Source: an uncultured Prevotella sp. (GTDB taxonomy: Bacteria; Bacteroidota; Bacteroidia; Bacteroidales; Bacteroidaceae). From it: a stretch of 64,000 nucleotides of DNA. The notes under the pieces were generated by a model, which saw only the letters and a list, made by a program, of their open reading frames with translations, was not told the origin of the DNA and ran no database searches. The stretch covers positions 627,927-691,926 of the forward strand of contig CAJODL010000001.1 in assembly GCA_905233165.1 (NCBI GenBank), in the 5' to 3' direction. The stretch's first letter is position 1. Every line of letters starts with the position of its first letter. Below, piece after piece: positions 18,870-28,478 of this stretch. A program made the position numbers and the translations under genes.

Positions 18870-20039
18870 TTAATTATTCGTTTCTCCAAGTTCAATATTT
18901 TTTATTTCATCATTAAGAATAGAAATTAATCTTAAATACTCTATATCTTGTTTACCTTCTTGAAGAGATTTTTCATCAAGGTTGGAAATGATGTTTGTTA
19001 TGTTTTTGAACTTGTCATCAGATAATATTTTAACTTTTATTTCACTTAGGTTTCCTTTAATAGCCAGTTCATATAAATCAAAGAGTAGTCCACGAGTTGT
19101 TAATTTGGATTCTACATAATCAAGGAGATCTTTAGATGTTTGTCCGGCATCTTTAAGAATTTCACCAAATTCACCTGTATGTTGAAATAGGGCAATGGTT
19201 CTTACTGTTGTTTGGCTATCTAACCTTGGATAATCCAATACTCCAGAAATCTCGTTGCATTTAATGTCTTTATCATGAAGGATTAGATAAAGCTTCTCCG
19301 CATCTTCATTTAATGTTAGAAATTGTGTGGATAAAGCATCTATCCAAGCGTTATCTAACCATTTTTTATTTTCTTCATCTTTTACTGGAGAACCTTCCTC
19401 AATTGGCCAAACGGCATATACGACCACGTCGTCACTGAAATCATTCAAACGATAATACGAAAACCTGTGATAAATCCATGGAGCAGGTGGAGTTTCTCTA
19501 TCTTTAGTCAAATAAACATTAAATTTTTCTTGTTGTCCCTCATTCTTTAAGTTATCAGCTATCCATTGTGAACCTTTTGTTCGCATGAAATCTATTTTGA
19601 TTGACTCTTCATCACATTTCTTATATTTATCAAACAAATCCATATACAATTGAGAATCCTCTAACTTGTTTAAATCCATTAGAATCTTAAGTGTCTTAAT
19701 CCATTTATATTCATTATCTTTGTTTATTTTTTTTGAAGTTAGATCTTTGTCTATTATTTCTTTGTATTTTGAGACAAATGCTTCCAATTCTTTGTATGCA
19801 TCATTTATTATAGGTCGTATTTTTCCCTCTATTTCGTCCTTACCTTCATTCTTAATGTATGAAGGAAGTTCTTTTAAAACATCTTTCGCATTGATATTAT
19901 CTTTAATATCATTCCAAAAATAGTCACATAACTTCTTATCACTCATAGGAAATGGTGTTGAAGACTTTGGGTTAAACAGAACATCGTCCCTAAATGGACT
20001 ATTAAAGTAAGTTGAAAAGACGATAACTTTTTTACTCAT
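18870..20039 (-). CDS. Soluble protein of the Liv/kinase operon, unknown
   Basis: 389 aa, no signal peptide or membrane helix. It begins with a hydrophobic strand (KKVIVFSTYF), continues with a Lys/Glu-rich helical stretch (about 50-150), a mixed domain with DDVVVYAVWPIEEG near 240, and a helical C-terminus. I recognise no family. It overlaps the stop of the kinase-like gene by 8 nt and precedes the receiver-like gene by 11 nt, so it probably works in the same complex or relay. Confidence 0.65.
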   Translation of the reverse strand: MSKKVIVFSTYFNSPFRDDVLFNPKSSTPFPMSDKKLCDYFWNDIKDNINAKDVLKELPSYIKNEGKDEIEGKIRPIINDAYKELEAFVSKYKEIIDKDLTSKKINKDNEYKWIKTLKILMDLNKLEDSQLYMDLFDKYKKCDEESIKIDFMRTKGSQWIADNLKNEGQQEKFNVYLTKDRETPPAPWIYHRFSYYRLNDFSDDVVVYAVWPIEEGSPVKDEENKKWLDNAWIDALSTQFLTLNEDAEKLYLILHDKDIKCNEISGVLDYPRLDSQTTVRTIALFQHTGEFGEILKDAGQTSKDLLDYVESKLTTRGLLFDLYELAIKGNLSEIKVKILSDDKFKNITNIISNLDEKSLQEGKQDIEYLRLISILNDEIKNIELGETNN

Positions 20040-23000
20040 ATCTGGCAGAATTTAATAATTCAACTAATGAATATTTGCAATCAAGTACAGCGTGTTCTAT
20101 TGCAGAATAAGGAATAAATGGCAGTTGCTGAGGCATGTCTGATTCACTTGGTTTTGATCTTCCGGAATGTATTGTCATACCTGGTAAGAAATAGTGGGTT
20201 TTAACACGTATGTCATTACCTTCATAGGCGATTATGTTATCCGCATTAGCAAATTTTGAGTAAAAATCTCTAGTCAAATTTTCTTTTGCTTGTTGATCTC
20301 CTTTTATATTAAATGCACCGTATAATTTGTCTAAAAGGCCTTGGTGAATAGAAAGATTGTCAAAGCTGGATAATACATGAGCATCATCAAGAGAGACTGG
20401 TGTGACTTCAAGACTTTGCGCTTCTTTATTCCAACTGAATTTTGCATATTTTTTGCATTGCGAGAAAGTAGATGTCGCTAAATCAAGACTAAAGCCATAA
20501 AGATTGAAAGAATCAGTATTCTCACAACTACGGATAATTGAGAAAATGTATAAATTTTTACTGGCATAAGTTGCTCCTAAATGAGTTCGAGCCTCAACCA
20601 AATCAACATCCCTGTCTTGACGTGGATTTATCTTAAGGGCTTGTAATATAGGATCCAACATTTCATAACTATCACACTGATTAATAGTAGAATATTGGGG
20701 GAAATTTGCAATTAGTTTTTCTTTGTCTGATTTTATATCGTTGCCATATCCCTCTATCTTATGGATAGTAAAATCTGTTTCTTCAACTCCAAAAGCCTTA
20801 GAAAAAATACGTTCATCAAAAATTCCAATTTTCTGCTTTATAGCGAACAATTGTTTATAGAACCAAAGTTCTGTAAGTGGTTCATTTCTTATAAGTCTAT
20901 CTGTAGAATTGTTACCTGTTATACCTTCGCTAAATATAAACTTGTTTCTATCTGTAGCATTATTGATCACGTGCTCTTCAAATTCTTTTTTGTCCTCAAG
21001 ATGAGTTACGTAGCGGTATTTAGCCTTTTCTTCAGATTTCTCAAATGTAATCTTGTCTACAATATCAGTTTTATCAGCATCCTTGTATCCTTCATAGGCT
21101 TTTTCATCATATATATATATCATCTCAGCCTTGTCCCATTTCGATAATTTTCGATATAACAATGTGATAGTTCCTTTTAGCAGTCCACCCAAAGTATCAT
21201 TGTAACATGTAGATTCTTGCAGTAATAACTGTTTTATTTTTGCAAAATTGCTTTCTTCTAACTCAGATAACTTAAAGAAACGAGTTGATGAGAAATGCCT
21301 TACCATTTTGTATTCCTCCTCATTCGCCTCTTGACATAAGTTATCATCATAAACAACAAACTCAAAACTCTTATTGTTGTATGCAATAAAACTGCTTGGA
21401 CTAAAGACTTTCCACGATTCTTTCTGAATAATGTTGTTGATTCGTTCTTCATTATTCTCAAAATCTGAAGAAACAAAAGCGACTTTCTGAGGACGTACTA
21501 AGCAAAAAACATATTGCAGATGACATTCTCCGTCTTTGCCCTTTGATCTTCTTGCATAAAGAACAGGAGGGTACGATTTCCAACACTCACCATTCTGTAG
21601 CCAAGTTTTATCACCTTTATCATAATTATTCAGATTAACAGGTGAATAACTTGGATTATCATCAATAGATCTAAGCCAAGCAGACGATATTCTCATTTCT
21701 TTGATGCCTTTATTAGCATTCTTCATTTTGCCACTTTCATCATCAATATAGTCTTCTATTATAGCTTTTCTCAAAGAATACAATGATTCTTTAGTAAATG
21801 AAAGATTATCTGTAAGTGTTACAAAATAAAGTTCATTATCAGCTTTATTACTGCTTCCACAATAATAACGCTTCAACACTTCTTTAAGAGATAAAGACCC
21901 CTCATCAGGACTATCATCTATAAAGCGTTCTTTTAAATCTGCATCAGGATTTTCATTTAAAACATCTTCCTTTGAAAAAATATCAATGGTTAACTCCAAT
22001 TTTCCCTTGTCGCGCCAATTGCCATGTTTTGCTGCGTTTCTAATAACATTTTCAAAAATAGAGAAGATTGCCTGACGTCCAACTATACCACCAGGTAAAC
22101 TGACATCATAGTTCCTCATCTCGTTTAATTCCTCTTTAGCTTTCTGTACCAAAGTTTTGTCGTGATAATAATCAGTCGGTATCACACCCGGCGTAGAAGG
22201 ACTAGCTGATATTTTTTCAACAGGATCTCCAGTAAATGTTGTTCTGAATTTAAGAACTATATCGCATAATGTCGTTCCATTATCTACACTTGTGGGGCAG
22301 GTTGTACGTCCTAAGCCTTCTGATCTGGCTATATTCCCTAAAAGGATATTGTCTGGTTTTAAATTTTGCCTGTCAGGATGGCGTTCGTATCTTTTGTCGT
22401 TATTAAGTTCGTCATAAATAAAATCCTTAAAATTGACTGTCGAGTAATAAGGAATATAGTCTGTTGCAATTGTAGCAATAAAATCTTGCCGTTCTTGTAG
22501 ATATGATATGAATTGCCCGAGACCCACTAGGAACGGTAGGGCTATTTTATCAACATCCTTTTGTCGTAAATTTATACCTGTATCGGAGTTTTCTTGTATC
22601 TTCAATTGAGAATTTGCCATTTGTAACAAGCTTGTTAGATCTTGTTCGCTTTCAAACAATTGAGACAGAATCTTGTCATTTAACATATCTTTTACAGAAC
22701 CAAGATGATGCTTTAGGTATGACATGACATGACTACCTAAATTATGGCTCATATTACGGGACATAATAGCGGCCTTGGCCGATTTTACAGCTTCTTTTTT
22801 CTGCCTAATATCAGAATCGTCAGTCCGACGCGATTTCAGTAGCATGACAAATTCTATGATTTCAGCCCGATTTTCTTCTATGAATTTTTTTAATCCGTCT
22901 TCGTAGTCACTTATTGCAAGAATATTAGTAAGATAACTTCCATCACTATTAGTGGATACGTCTGGGTCTTCGCCGCATACCCATACATATACCCAACCCG

Positions 23001-23499
23001 GTTCCAGTTTTAATTTTTTGATGTTTTCATGTAAAAAAGTATGGTTGCTCTTGTCAAAGAATTCAGTTTTAAAACGTTCTTCCATGGGTGCTCCATTTTT
23101 TGCTGAATCAATGAAAGGATTCAACGTGTACCATTCGTCTCCAAACACTTGTTGGATTCTTGTAATGGTTATTTCATCATTGTTTGAGAAAAAATTAACT
23201 TTGAATGTAGCCTCTTTAATGGTGAATGCTGTTAAGAAATCGAGAATTTTGAAACCATCAGGAATATTATTCGCCACAGCGTTTGAATCAAAGTGTGGTT
23301 TACTATATGAGAATGGCAATATGTTGTTGTCAAAATCCTTACTTAGACGTACGTTAACGCCGTAAGTCACTTTGTCCCCTTCCCTAAAAGAAGCCATACC
23401 ATTGACATAACTCTCAATGTTAATTTGAGCAGCCAACTCTTTTATAGTTTTTCTCTTATCTAATATTTTCTTAAAGACATTTCGTTTGTTTGCGTCCAT
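20032..23499 (-). CDS. Large soluble histidine-kinase-like protein
   Basis: 1155 aa with no membrane segment. A possible H-box, MSRNMSHNLGSHVMSYLKHHLG (candidate His252, also His257), follows a helical region. A GHKL ATPase domain follows with its motifs spread out by insertions: N-box SIFENVIRNAAKHG near 485, D-type LYFVTLTDNLSF near 570 and G-type NKGIKEM near 600. The last 500 residues are a domain of unknown fold. Histidine kinases phosphorylate receiver proteins, and a receiver-like protein is encoded two genes later. It starts 2 nt after the Liv-type binding protein, which suggests that the signal is transporter-linked. Autokinase activity is not proven by sequence; a GHKL ATPase without kinase activity is the alternative. 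Confidence 0.75.
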   Translation of the reverse strand: MDANKRNVFKKILDKRKTIKELAAQINIESYVNGMASFREGDKVTYGVNVRLSKDFDNNILPFSYSKPHFDSNAVANNIPDGFKILDFLTAFTIKEATFKVNFFSNNDEITITRIQQVFGDEWYTLNPFIDSAKNGAPMEERFKTEFFDKSNHTFLHENIKKLKLEPGWVYVWVCGEDPDVSTNSDGSYLTNILAISDYEDGLKKFIEENRAEIIEFVMLLKSRRTDDSDIRQKKEAVKSAKAAIMSRNMSHNLGSHVMSYLKHHLGSVKDMLNDKILSQLFESEQDLTSLLQMANSQLKIQENSDTGINLRQKDVDKIALPFLVGLGQFISYLQERQDFIATIATDYIPYYSTVNFKDFIYDELNNDKRYERHPDRQNLKPDNILLGNIARSEGLGRTTCPTSVDNGTTLCDIVLKFRTTFTGDPVEKISASPSTPGVIPTDYYHDKTLVQKAKEELNEMRNYDVSLPGGIVGRQAIFSIFENVIRNAAKHGNWRDKGKLELTIDIFSKEDVLNENPDADLKERFIDDSPDEGSLSLKEVLKRYYCGSSNKADNELYFVTLTDNLSFTKESLYSLRKAIIEDYIDDESGKMKNANKGIKEMRISSAWLRSIDDNPSYSPVNLNNYDKGDKTWLQNGECWKSYPPVLYARRSKGKDGECHLQYVFCLVRPQKVAFVSSDFENNEERINNIIQKESWKVFSPSSFIAYNNKSFEFVVYDDNLCQEANEEEYKMVRHFSSTRFFKLSELEESNFAKIKQLLLQESTCYNDTLGGLLKGTITLLYRKLSKWDKAEMIYIYDEKAYEGYKDADKTDIVDKITFEKSEEKAKYRYVTHLEDKKEFEEHVINNATDRNKFIFSEGITGNNSTDRLIRNEPLTELWFYKQLFAIKQKIGIFDERIFSKAFGVEETDFTIHKIEGYGNDIKSDKEKLIANFPQYSTINQCDSYEMLDPILQALKINPRQDRDVDLVEARTHLGATYASKNLYIFSIIRSCENTDSFNLYGFSLDLATSTFSQCKKYAKFSWNKEAQSLEVTPVSLDDAHVLSSFDNLSIHQGLLDKLYGAFNIKGDQQAKENLTRDFYSKFANADNIIAYEGNDIRVKTHYFLPGMTIHSGRSKPSESDMPQQLPFIPYSAIEHAVLDCKYSLVELLNSARYE

Positions 23500-23501
23500 A
23501 A

Positions 23502-24566
23502 TTACTGAAGTTTAAAGATTTCCATTTCCATTTCGCCATTACCTTTTTCGTCAATAGTTAGAGTCGCAATGTCTGCATTAATCTTCTTTCCACGAAGATA
23601 TTCCCTCTGACTTGCAATATTGTTAGGATCTTTTACAGCTTTACGAGCCTGGTCAATGATATGAGAAATAACATAGGCACACCCGCAATATGAATTGGCG
23701 GTTTCTCCATATTTATTTTTGTAGTCGGAGTTGAACGCATTACTGAATTTTGCGTCAGCATAATAGATTTTCACTTTGTCGTTTTTCTTGTTCTCTGTAA
23801 AATTTTTTGTTGCGAGATTTACATCTCCGAGTAGAACTATGCCATCATACTTGGGATTGCTTGCCATCTGTGAACAAAAAGCTGCGGGGGAAATACCAAA
23901 ACCTGTTATAAAGATGCCTCCAAAGTCTTTTTCAGCCATTTTGCTGATGGTATTCTTAAAATCGTAAGCTCCAATATCGTATGTGTCGGAGAATTCAACA
24001 CTACCGCCTAACTTTGTTAAGTTGTCGTTGAAAGCATTGTATGCTTGAAGGCATGGAACTGTATTGATAGAGATAGCCGCAGTCTTTTTAATGTTTAATT
24101 CTGTTGCGAGGAAATTAGACGCAATTTTTCCAAGGGCATTAGCACTTGGATAAACCCTAAAAGCGCAGTCAGTTGCATCCAATACAGCCTCATTGTAGTC
24201 AGCAGATGTAAAATAGATAATATTTTTTCCCTTTGTCATAGGAGCAATTGCCATAGCGAACTGCCCACCAATGGCTAAAAAATATTTTACACCTTGCATT
24301 TCCAAACGTTTGAAGCATGATAATGAAGTTGCGGGGTCGGATTTGCTGTCTTCATATATGACTTCGTATTGAAAATCCTTATTTTCCGCATTTAACTTGT
24401 TGATAGCCATTTCAAATCCATTAACCCAATATCCTGCCGTAGTGGAACCTGCACCAGTCATCGGGATGACAACTCCAATTTTAACTTTGTTATCAGTCTT
24501 ATTATTACAACTAATAACAGAAACCATCATAAAGATGACTAAACAAATTCTAATCAAATTTTTCAT
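23502..24566 (-). CDS. Liv-type substrate-binding lipoprotein
   Basis: About 354 aa from the Met at 24566 (MKNLIRIC); the track start at 24614 adds 16 residues before the signal peptide and would overlap the methyltransferase, so I prefer the shorter form. The lipobox VISC is near residue 20. The rest is a periplasmic-binding-protein type I fold of the LivK/Peripla_BP_6 family (KIGVVIPMTGAGSTTAGYW at the start of the mature domain). Ligands of this family are amino acids, urea, amides or aromatic acids; the ligand here is unknown. In a Gram-negative cell it would be membrane-anchored, facing the periplasm. Confidence 0.85.
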   Translation of the reverse strand: MKNLIRICLVIFMMVSVISCNNKTDNKVKIGVVIPMTGAGSTTAGYWVNGFEMAINKLNAENKDFQYEVIYEDSKSDPATSLSCFKRLEMQGVKYFLAIGGQFAMAIAPMTKGKNIIYFTSADYNEAVLDATDCAFRVYPSANALGKIASNFLATELNIKKTAAISINTVPCLQAYNAFNDNLTKLGGSVEFSDTYDIGAYDFKNTISKMAEKDFGGIFITGFGISPAAFCSQMASNPKYDGIVLLGDVNLATKNFTENKKNDKVKIYYADAKFSNAFNSDYKNKYGETANSYCGCAYVISHIIDQARKAVKDPNNIASQREYLRGKKINADIATLTIDEKGNGEMEMEIFKLQ

Positions 24567-24567
24567 T

Positions 24568-25200
24568 TTACTTTTTCTTAAGAACATAATATTTGAATAT
24601 TTTACTTTTTTCAAAAAATCCAGGGAGACCTACAGCATGCACTTTTTCTGCAATGATTTCAAACTGATGAGTACGTTTGATGTTCTCTCCGATATTCGTT
24701 ATAGGCCATGTGGTTCTGCTTGTATATTTAGCCACTTTGGCTTTTGCAAATTCGTCAGACTCGTCCCATCCCGAAAGAAGCAATAGCCCGTTATGCTTTA
24801 ATAGACTTGCAAATCCCTTAAGGAAATTAGTCCACAATTCTGGTTGTACATGATGAAAGAGTGAATTAGCAATAATAATGTCATAGGGCTCCTCTTCATC
24901 ATCTATATCTTGAGGCGTTGCTGCCTGTATAACTTTGATGCCGTCTTTCTCGTATTTCTTTTTTAACCAGTCTACAAGATTATCAGATATATCTGCTAGT
25001 TCAACAATAGCTCCTTTCTGAAAGAAATAGTAGGCAATAAGTCCATTTCCGCAACCATAATCTAATAGTTTCCTCCCCTTAACATCAGGGAGGAATTGCT
25101 TTAAAAAGTCAATATGCCCTTTTGCACAGATTTCACTCATCCATGGAGCATCATCTAAATGTTGTTTGTATATATTATCCCATTCTTCCTTACTATACAT
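24568..25200 (-). CDS. Class I SAM-dependent methyltransferase
   Basis: 210 aa. Motif I is LLDYGCGNGLIAYYF (about residues 41-55), the acidic end of strand 2 is LADISDN, and motif III-like NSLFHHV follows near 112. This is the ordinary Methyltransf_11/25 fold. The substrate cannot be told; small molecules are as likely as proteins. It is inserted between livF (8-nt overlap) and the binding-protein gene (1-nt gap), so it is made together with the transporter. Chemoreceptor-like methylation of the signalling partners or modification of the transported ligand are both possible. Confidence 0.85.
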   Translation of the reverse strand: MYSKEEWDNIYKQHLDDAPWMSEICAKGHIDFLKQFLPDVKGRKLLDYGCGNGLIAYYFFQKGAIVELADISDNLVDWLKKKYEKDGIKVIQAATPQDIDDEEEPYDIIIANSLFHHVQPELWTNFLKGFASLLKHNGLLLLSGWDESDEFAKAKVAKYTSRTTWPITNIGENIKRTHQFEIIAEKVHAVGLPGFFEKSKIFKYYVLKKK

Positions 25201-25924
25201 TAAATGCCTCCCTTCTAAACATGTAATCCTCGATATTATTAAGATTATCTTCTTTGAATATTTTTAATATGTTTCCTTGTCGGATTAATGCACTTCTTTC
25301 ACAAAACTCTACTGCTTTGGCAATATTTTGCTCTATCAGAATGATGGTGACGCCGAGTTTTTCCTTTATAGCACGAAGCATCTGGTACATTTCTTCTACT
25401 GCTATTGGGGACAATCCGGCACTGGGTTCGTCAAGGATGACAAGTTTGGGATTGGTGGCAAGGGTCATCGCCAAGGATAATTGGTGCTTCTGACCTCCGC
25501 TTAGCTTGTCTGCCATTAGGTTTCGCAGCTCTTTTCCTGGGCGTTGCAATAGAGGAATAATCTCGGCCAATTGACCTTTGACCTTTGACCTTTGACCTGT
25601 TTTCCCTTGCGTTGCAAGCTGCAGGTTGTCCCAAACGGATAGATTGCGGAATACTTTGCCACCTTGTTGCATGATGGAGATGCCACGATGGGCGAGTTCT
25701 GTCGTGGGGAGTCCTGTGACGTCTTCCCCGTCAAACTCCATAACACCCCAGCGATAGGGTATCATCCCCATGAGGGCCTTGCCGAAGGTTGACTTGCCTG
25801 AGCCGTTGAGACCGATGATGCCAACGGCTTCGCCTTGCTGCACCTCCATAGAGATGTCGTGAAGAATGTTGACTCCTTCCTTATATCCTCCGGAGAGATT
25901 TATAATCTTCAATATCTCGCTCAT
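25193..25924 (-). CDS. livF: ABC transporter ATPase, LivF type
   Basis: 243 aa. Walker A GLNGSGKST, signature LSGGQ, Walker B LVILDEPSAG and the switch His in EQN context follow the branched-chain amino acid ABC ATPase pattern. Between Q-loop and signature the chain holds GQRSKVKGQ, encoded by four perfect tandem copies of a 7-bp unit (TTGACCT on the plus strand), an insertion unlike ordinary LivF. Any gain or loss of one unit would shift the frame before the signature motif. It overlaps livG by 4 nt. Symbol given by family, the substrate is unknown. Confidence 0.85.
   Translation of the reverse strand: MSEILKIINLSGGYKEGVNILHDISMEVQQGEAVGIIGLNGSGKSTFGKALMGMIPYRWGVMEFDGEDVTGLPTTELAHRGISIMQQGGKVFRNLSVWDNLQLATQGKTGQRSKVKGQLAEIIPLLQRPGKELRNLMADKLSGGQKHQLSLAMTLATNPKLVILDEPSAGLSPIAVEEMYQMLRAIKEKLGVTIILIEQNIAKAVEFCERSALIRQGNILKIFKEDNLNNIEDYMFRREAFNV
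25571..25598. repeat. Heptamer tandem repeat (TTGACCT)4 inside livF
   Basis: Four perfect copies of TTGACCT in a row within the coding region of livF. Unit length 7 is not a multiple of three, so slippage changes the reading frame. Similar heptamers occur in the spacer upstream of metY (57797-57824). Confidence 0.9.
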
Positions 25925-26703
25925 AAACCCAAATAACTATTTCGTACATTCTTGTCATCGAGCACTTCGGCTGTTGGACCGACTTTTTCTATCACTCCGT
26001 CATCAAGATAGGCACAGGTGTCTGCAATTTTACGAACAAAGTGCATGTTGTGTTCTATCAGCAAGACGGTAAGTCCTTCGGCTACCATCTCACGGATTAT
26101 CTGTTCGATAGTGTCTATATATACAGGATTTACTCCTGATGTTGGTTCGTCAAGAAGCAACAATCTGTCTCCTCCCATCAACAGGCGTGCCAGTGACAGA
26201 AGACGCTGCTCTCCGTAAGAGAATGCAGAGGCATCATCATTCAGCATCTTGAGATATTTGCAGTCTTCGCCAAAGATACGTTTCAGAATATCTATGGCTT
26301 GCTGTTCTTTCTTGTGTTCTGCCTCTCGGTATTGTTTTGGACGAATCAGGGATGAGAAAGGCTGCTCACCAGTCTTGTTGTCAGAAGCCAATTTCATATT
26401 TTCCATCAGGGTGAGACCTGACAGTAACTGTCCATCTTGGAACAGACGCCCAATGCCCATCAAGGAAATTCTGTGAGCTGGAATCTTATTGAAGTTGATG
26501 TCTTCGAAGATGACATCGCCTGTATAGTCTTTCTCAAAACCTGATATAATATTAAACAGTGTCGTCTTGCCTGTTCCGTTGCCACCTACCAGCGCCGTTA
26601 TCTTACCACCTTCTACAGTCAGATTAAGACCACGAAGGAGATCGAATGTCTCATTTTGGGCATTCGTGAAACTCATGTGTATGTCTTTTAACTGCAGAAT
26701 CAT
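25921..26703 (-). CDS. livG: ABC transporter ATPase, LivG type
   Basis: 260 aa. Walker A GGNGTGKTT, a slightly unusual signature SYGEQ, Walker B LLLLDEPTSG and the LivG-type C-terminus (VIEKVGPTAEVLDDKNVRNSYLGL) are all present. It would pair with LivF under LivH and LivM. One nucleotide separates it from livM. Confidence 0.9.
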   Translation of the reverse strand: MILQLKDIHMSFTNAQNETFDLLRGLNLTVEGGKITALVGGNGTGKTTLFNIISGFEKDYTGDVIFEDINFNKIPAHRISLMGIGRLFQDGQLLSGLTLMENMKLASDNKTGEQPFSSLIRPKQYREAEHKKEQQAIDILKRIFGEDCKYLKMLNDDASAFSYGEQRLLSLARLLMGGDRLLLLDEPTSGVNPVYIDTIEQIIREMVAEGLTVLLIEHNMHFVRKIADTCAYLDDGVIEKVGPTAEVLDDKNVRNSYLGL

Positions 26704-26704
26704 A

Positions 26705-27577
26705 TTACTTCAATATTGTTTTTCCTAAAATGCCTTGAGGACGATAATACATAACAAATATCAGAGCCAAACCATAGATAATCTGGCGGAGGTTGGCAGC
26801 GATTGTGTCGGGGAGACCGACAAAGCGCAACAGTTCTGGTAACAGCACAACGAAAATAGCGCCAAGAATGGGACCTTTGGTGTTGCCAATGCCTCCGATA
26901 AACAACGCGCTGACAATGAAGATACTCTCATCGAGTGTAAAACTGGTTGGGTCGATATAGCTAACGTACGAGGCATAGATGATACCAGCCAATGATGCTA
27001 CGGCTGCAGACAGGAAGAATGCCCACGATTTGAATAATACTGTATTGCGTCCCATTGCTTTTACCATGGTCTCGTCGGCTCGAATTGCATTAAGAACCCT
27101 GCCAAATGGTGAACACACCAAGTGGTGGAAGAGGAACACAACAACGCACATCAATATCAATGATAATACTAAGTAGGCATAAATGCCAGATAACTCGAAC
27201 ACTCCGAAGAGCTTTATGCCGGGAATGCCGGGAATGCCGTATGGACCTCGAGTAACATCTGTCCAGTTATACAATATGGTATAAACAATAAGCTGGAACC
27301 CCATGGTTGCTATAACAAAATAGTCACCCTTCAGGCGTACAGATGCGAAAGACACGAGAAAGCTGAAGGCACCAGTCAACAGCATTACCAATAACGCAAT
27401 CACTATAAAAGGCAGATTGAACTGCATCAAAAAGTATGTTCCGATATAAGCACCAATACCATAGAAAGCAGCCTGACACATAGTAAGGAGGTTGGCCATA
27501 CCAATGGTCAAGTTTGCGCTCAAAGTCAACATGATGTATATGTTGAGCATGATGATAATATGAAATATATACTCCAT
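26705..27577 (-). CDS. livM: ABC transporter permease, LivM type
   Basis: 290 aa, about eight to ten hydrophobic helices, with the conserved LivM stretch ADETMVKAMGRNTVLFKSWAF around residues 165-185 and the RPQGILG C-terminus. It forms the inner-membrane channel with LivH. Six nucleotides from livH. Confidence 0.9.
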   Translation of the reverse strand: MEYIFHIIIMLNIYIMLTLSANLTIGMANLLTMCQAAFYGIGAYIGTYFLMQFNLPFIVIALLVMLLTGAFSFLVSFASVRLKGDYFVIATMGFQLIVYTILYNWTDVTRGPYGIPGIPGIKLFGVFELSGIYAYLVLSLILMCVVVFLFHHLVCSPFGRVLNAIRADETMVKAMGRNTVLFKSWAFFLSAAVASLAGIIYASYVSYIDPTSFTLDESIFIVSALFIGGIGNTKGPILGAIFVVLLPELLRFVGLPDTIAANLRQIIYGLALIFVMYYRPQGILGKTILK

Positions 27578-27583
27578 CGGCAG

Positions 27584-28453
27584 TTAAATGGTGCGTTGTC
27601 TATATCCTGCAATACCTTGAGGGCGCAGGAAGAGAAGGATTAACAATACTAAGAATGTAACGGCATTCTGCCAGTTTGAGGCATATTGATATACTGTGAG
27701 TGACTGAAGCACTCCAAGCGTCAGGCCTCCAAGGATACAGGTGCTGAACTTGCCGACTCCTCCAAGTATCATGGCAACCATCGCATTAATCAATATGCTC
27801 ATGCCCATATTCGGGTCAAGTCCTACATCATATACTGTCAGACAGCTGGCAATGGCTATGAAGGCACCACTGGTCAGGAATACCATTACTCTTGTTTTAT
27901 TGTTGTTATAGCCCAAAGTCTCAAACAGAGTTTCATCAGCACTCAAAGCTTTGAGTCGCAATCCCCAGTTGGTACGTTGCAGTACCAAAAGGAAAACAGC
28001 CAAAGTTACCATTCCTATCAATGCCTGATATTTTTGTGGGGTAGTGATGATGATGTCACCCAAGGTAAGTGGTTGTAATATGGCGTTTTCAACAACCTTT
28101 GTCTCGTTGCCAAAGAACATTGCGATAGTATTGATGATGACAGTCATCAGACCAATGGATGATATCATCATTACGTTCAAGGAGGCATTCTTATTCTTTA
28201 GAGGACGGTAAACACATAATTCGGACAGCAGACTGAGAATCATTGTCAGCGCTATAGCTACAAAAGATGCAAAAATGACAGGGAAGCCTGTTCGGGCGAC
28301 AAAGAACCAAAACATATATGCAGCAAACACATAAATGCCTGCAGCTGCTATATGGAAAATCCTTGTAGTGTTATACACCAAAGCAAATCCTATTGCCAAG
28401 AGTGAATACAGGATTCCAGTTATTAGCCCGTTAATAATAAACTGCCAAATCAT
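27584..28453 (-). CDS. livH: ABC transporter permease, LivH type; first gene of the operon
   Basis: 289 aa polytopic protein with LivH features: GILYSLLAIGFALVYNTTRIFHIAA near the N-terminus, ADETLFETLGYN in the cytoplasmic coupling loop and RPQGIAG at the end. It opens a ten-gene minus-strand operon in which every gap is at most 11 nt. Liv-type transporters are not common in Bacteroidetes, and linkage to a kinase-like protein is unusual to my knowledge. Confidence 0.9.
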   Translation of the reverse strand: MIWQFIINGLITGILYSLLAIGFALVYNTTRIFHIAAAGIYVFAAYMFWFFVARTGFPVIFASFVAIALTMILSLLSELCVYRPLKNKNASLNVMMISSIGLMTVIINTIAMFFGNETKVVENAILQPLTLGDIIITTPQKYQALIGMVTLAVFLLVLQRTNWGLRLKALSADETLFETLGYNNNKTRVMVFLTSGAFIAIASCLTVYDVGLDPNMGMSILINAMVAMILGGVGKFSTCILGGLTLGVLQSLTVYQYASNWQNAVTFLVLLILLFLRPQGIAGYRQRTI

Positions 28454-28478
28454 TAGCGCTATATAATAGTTTTAGGCG

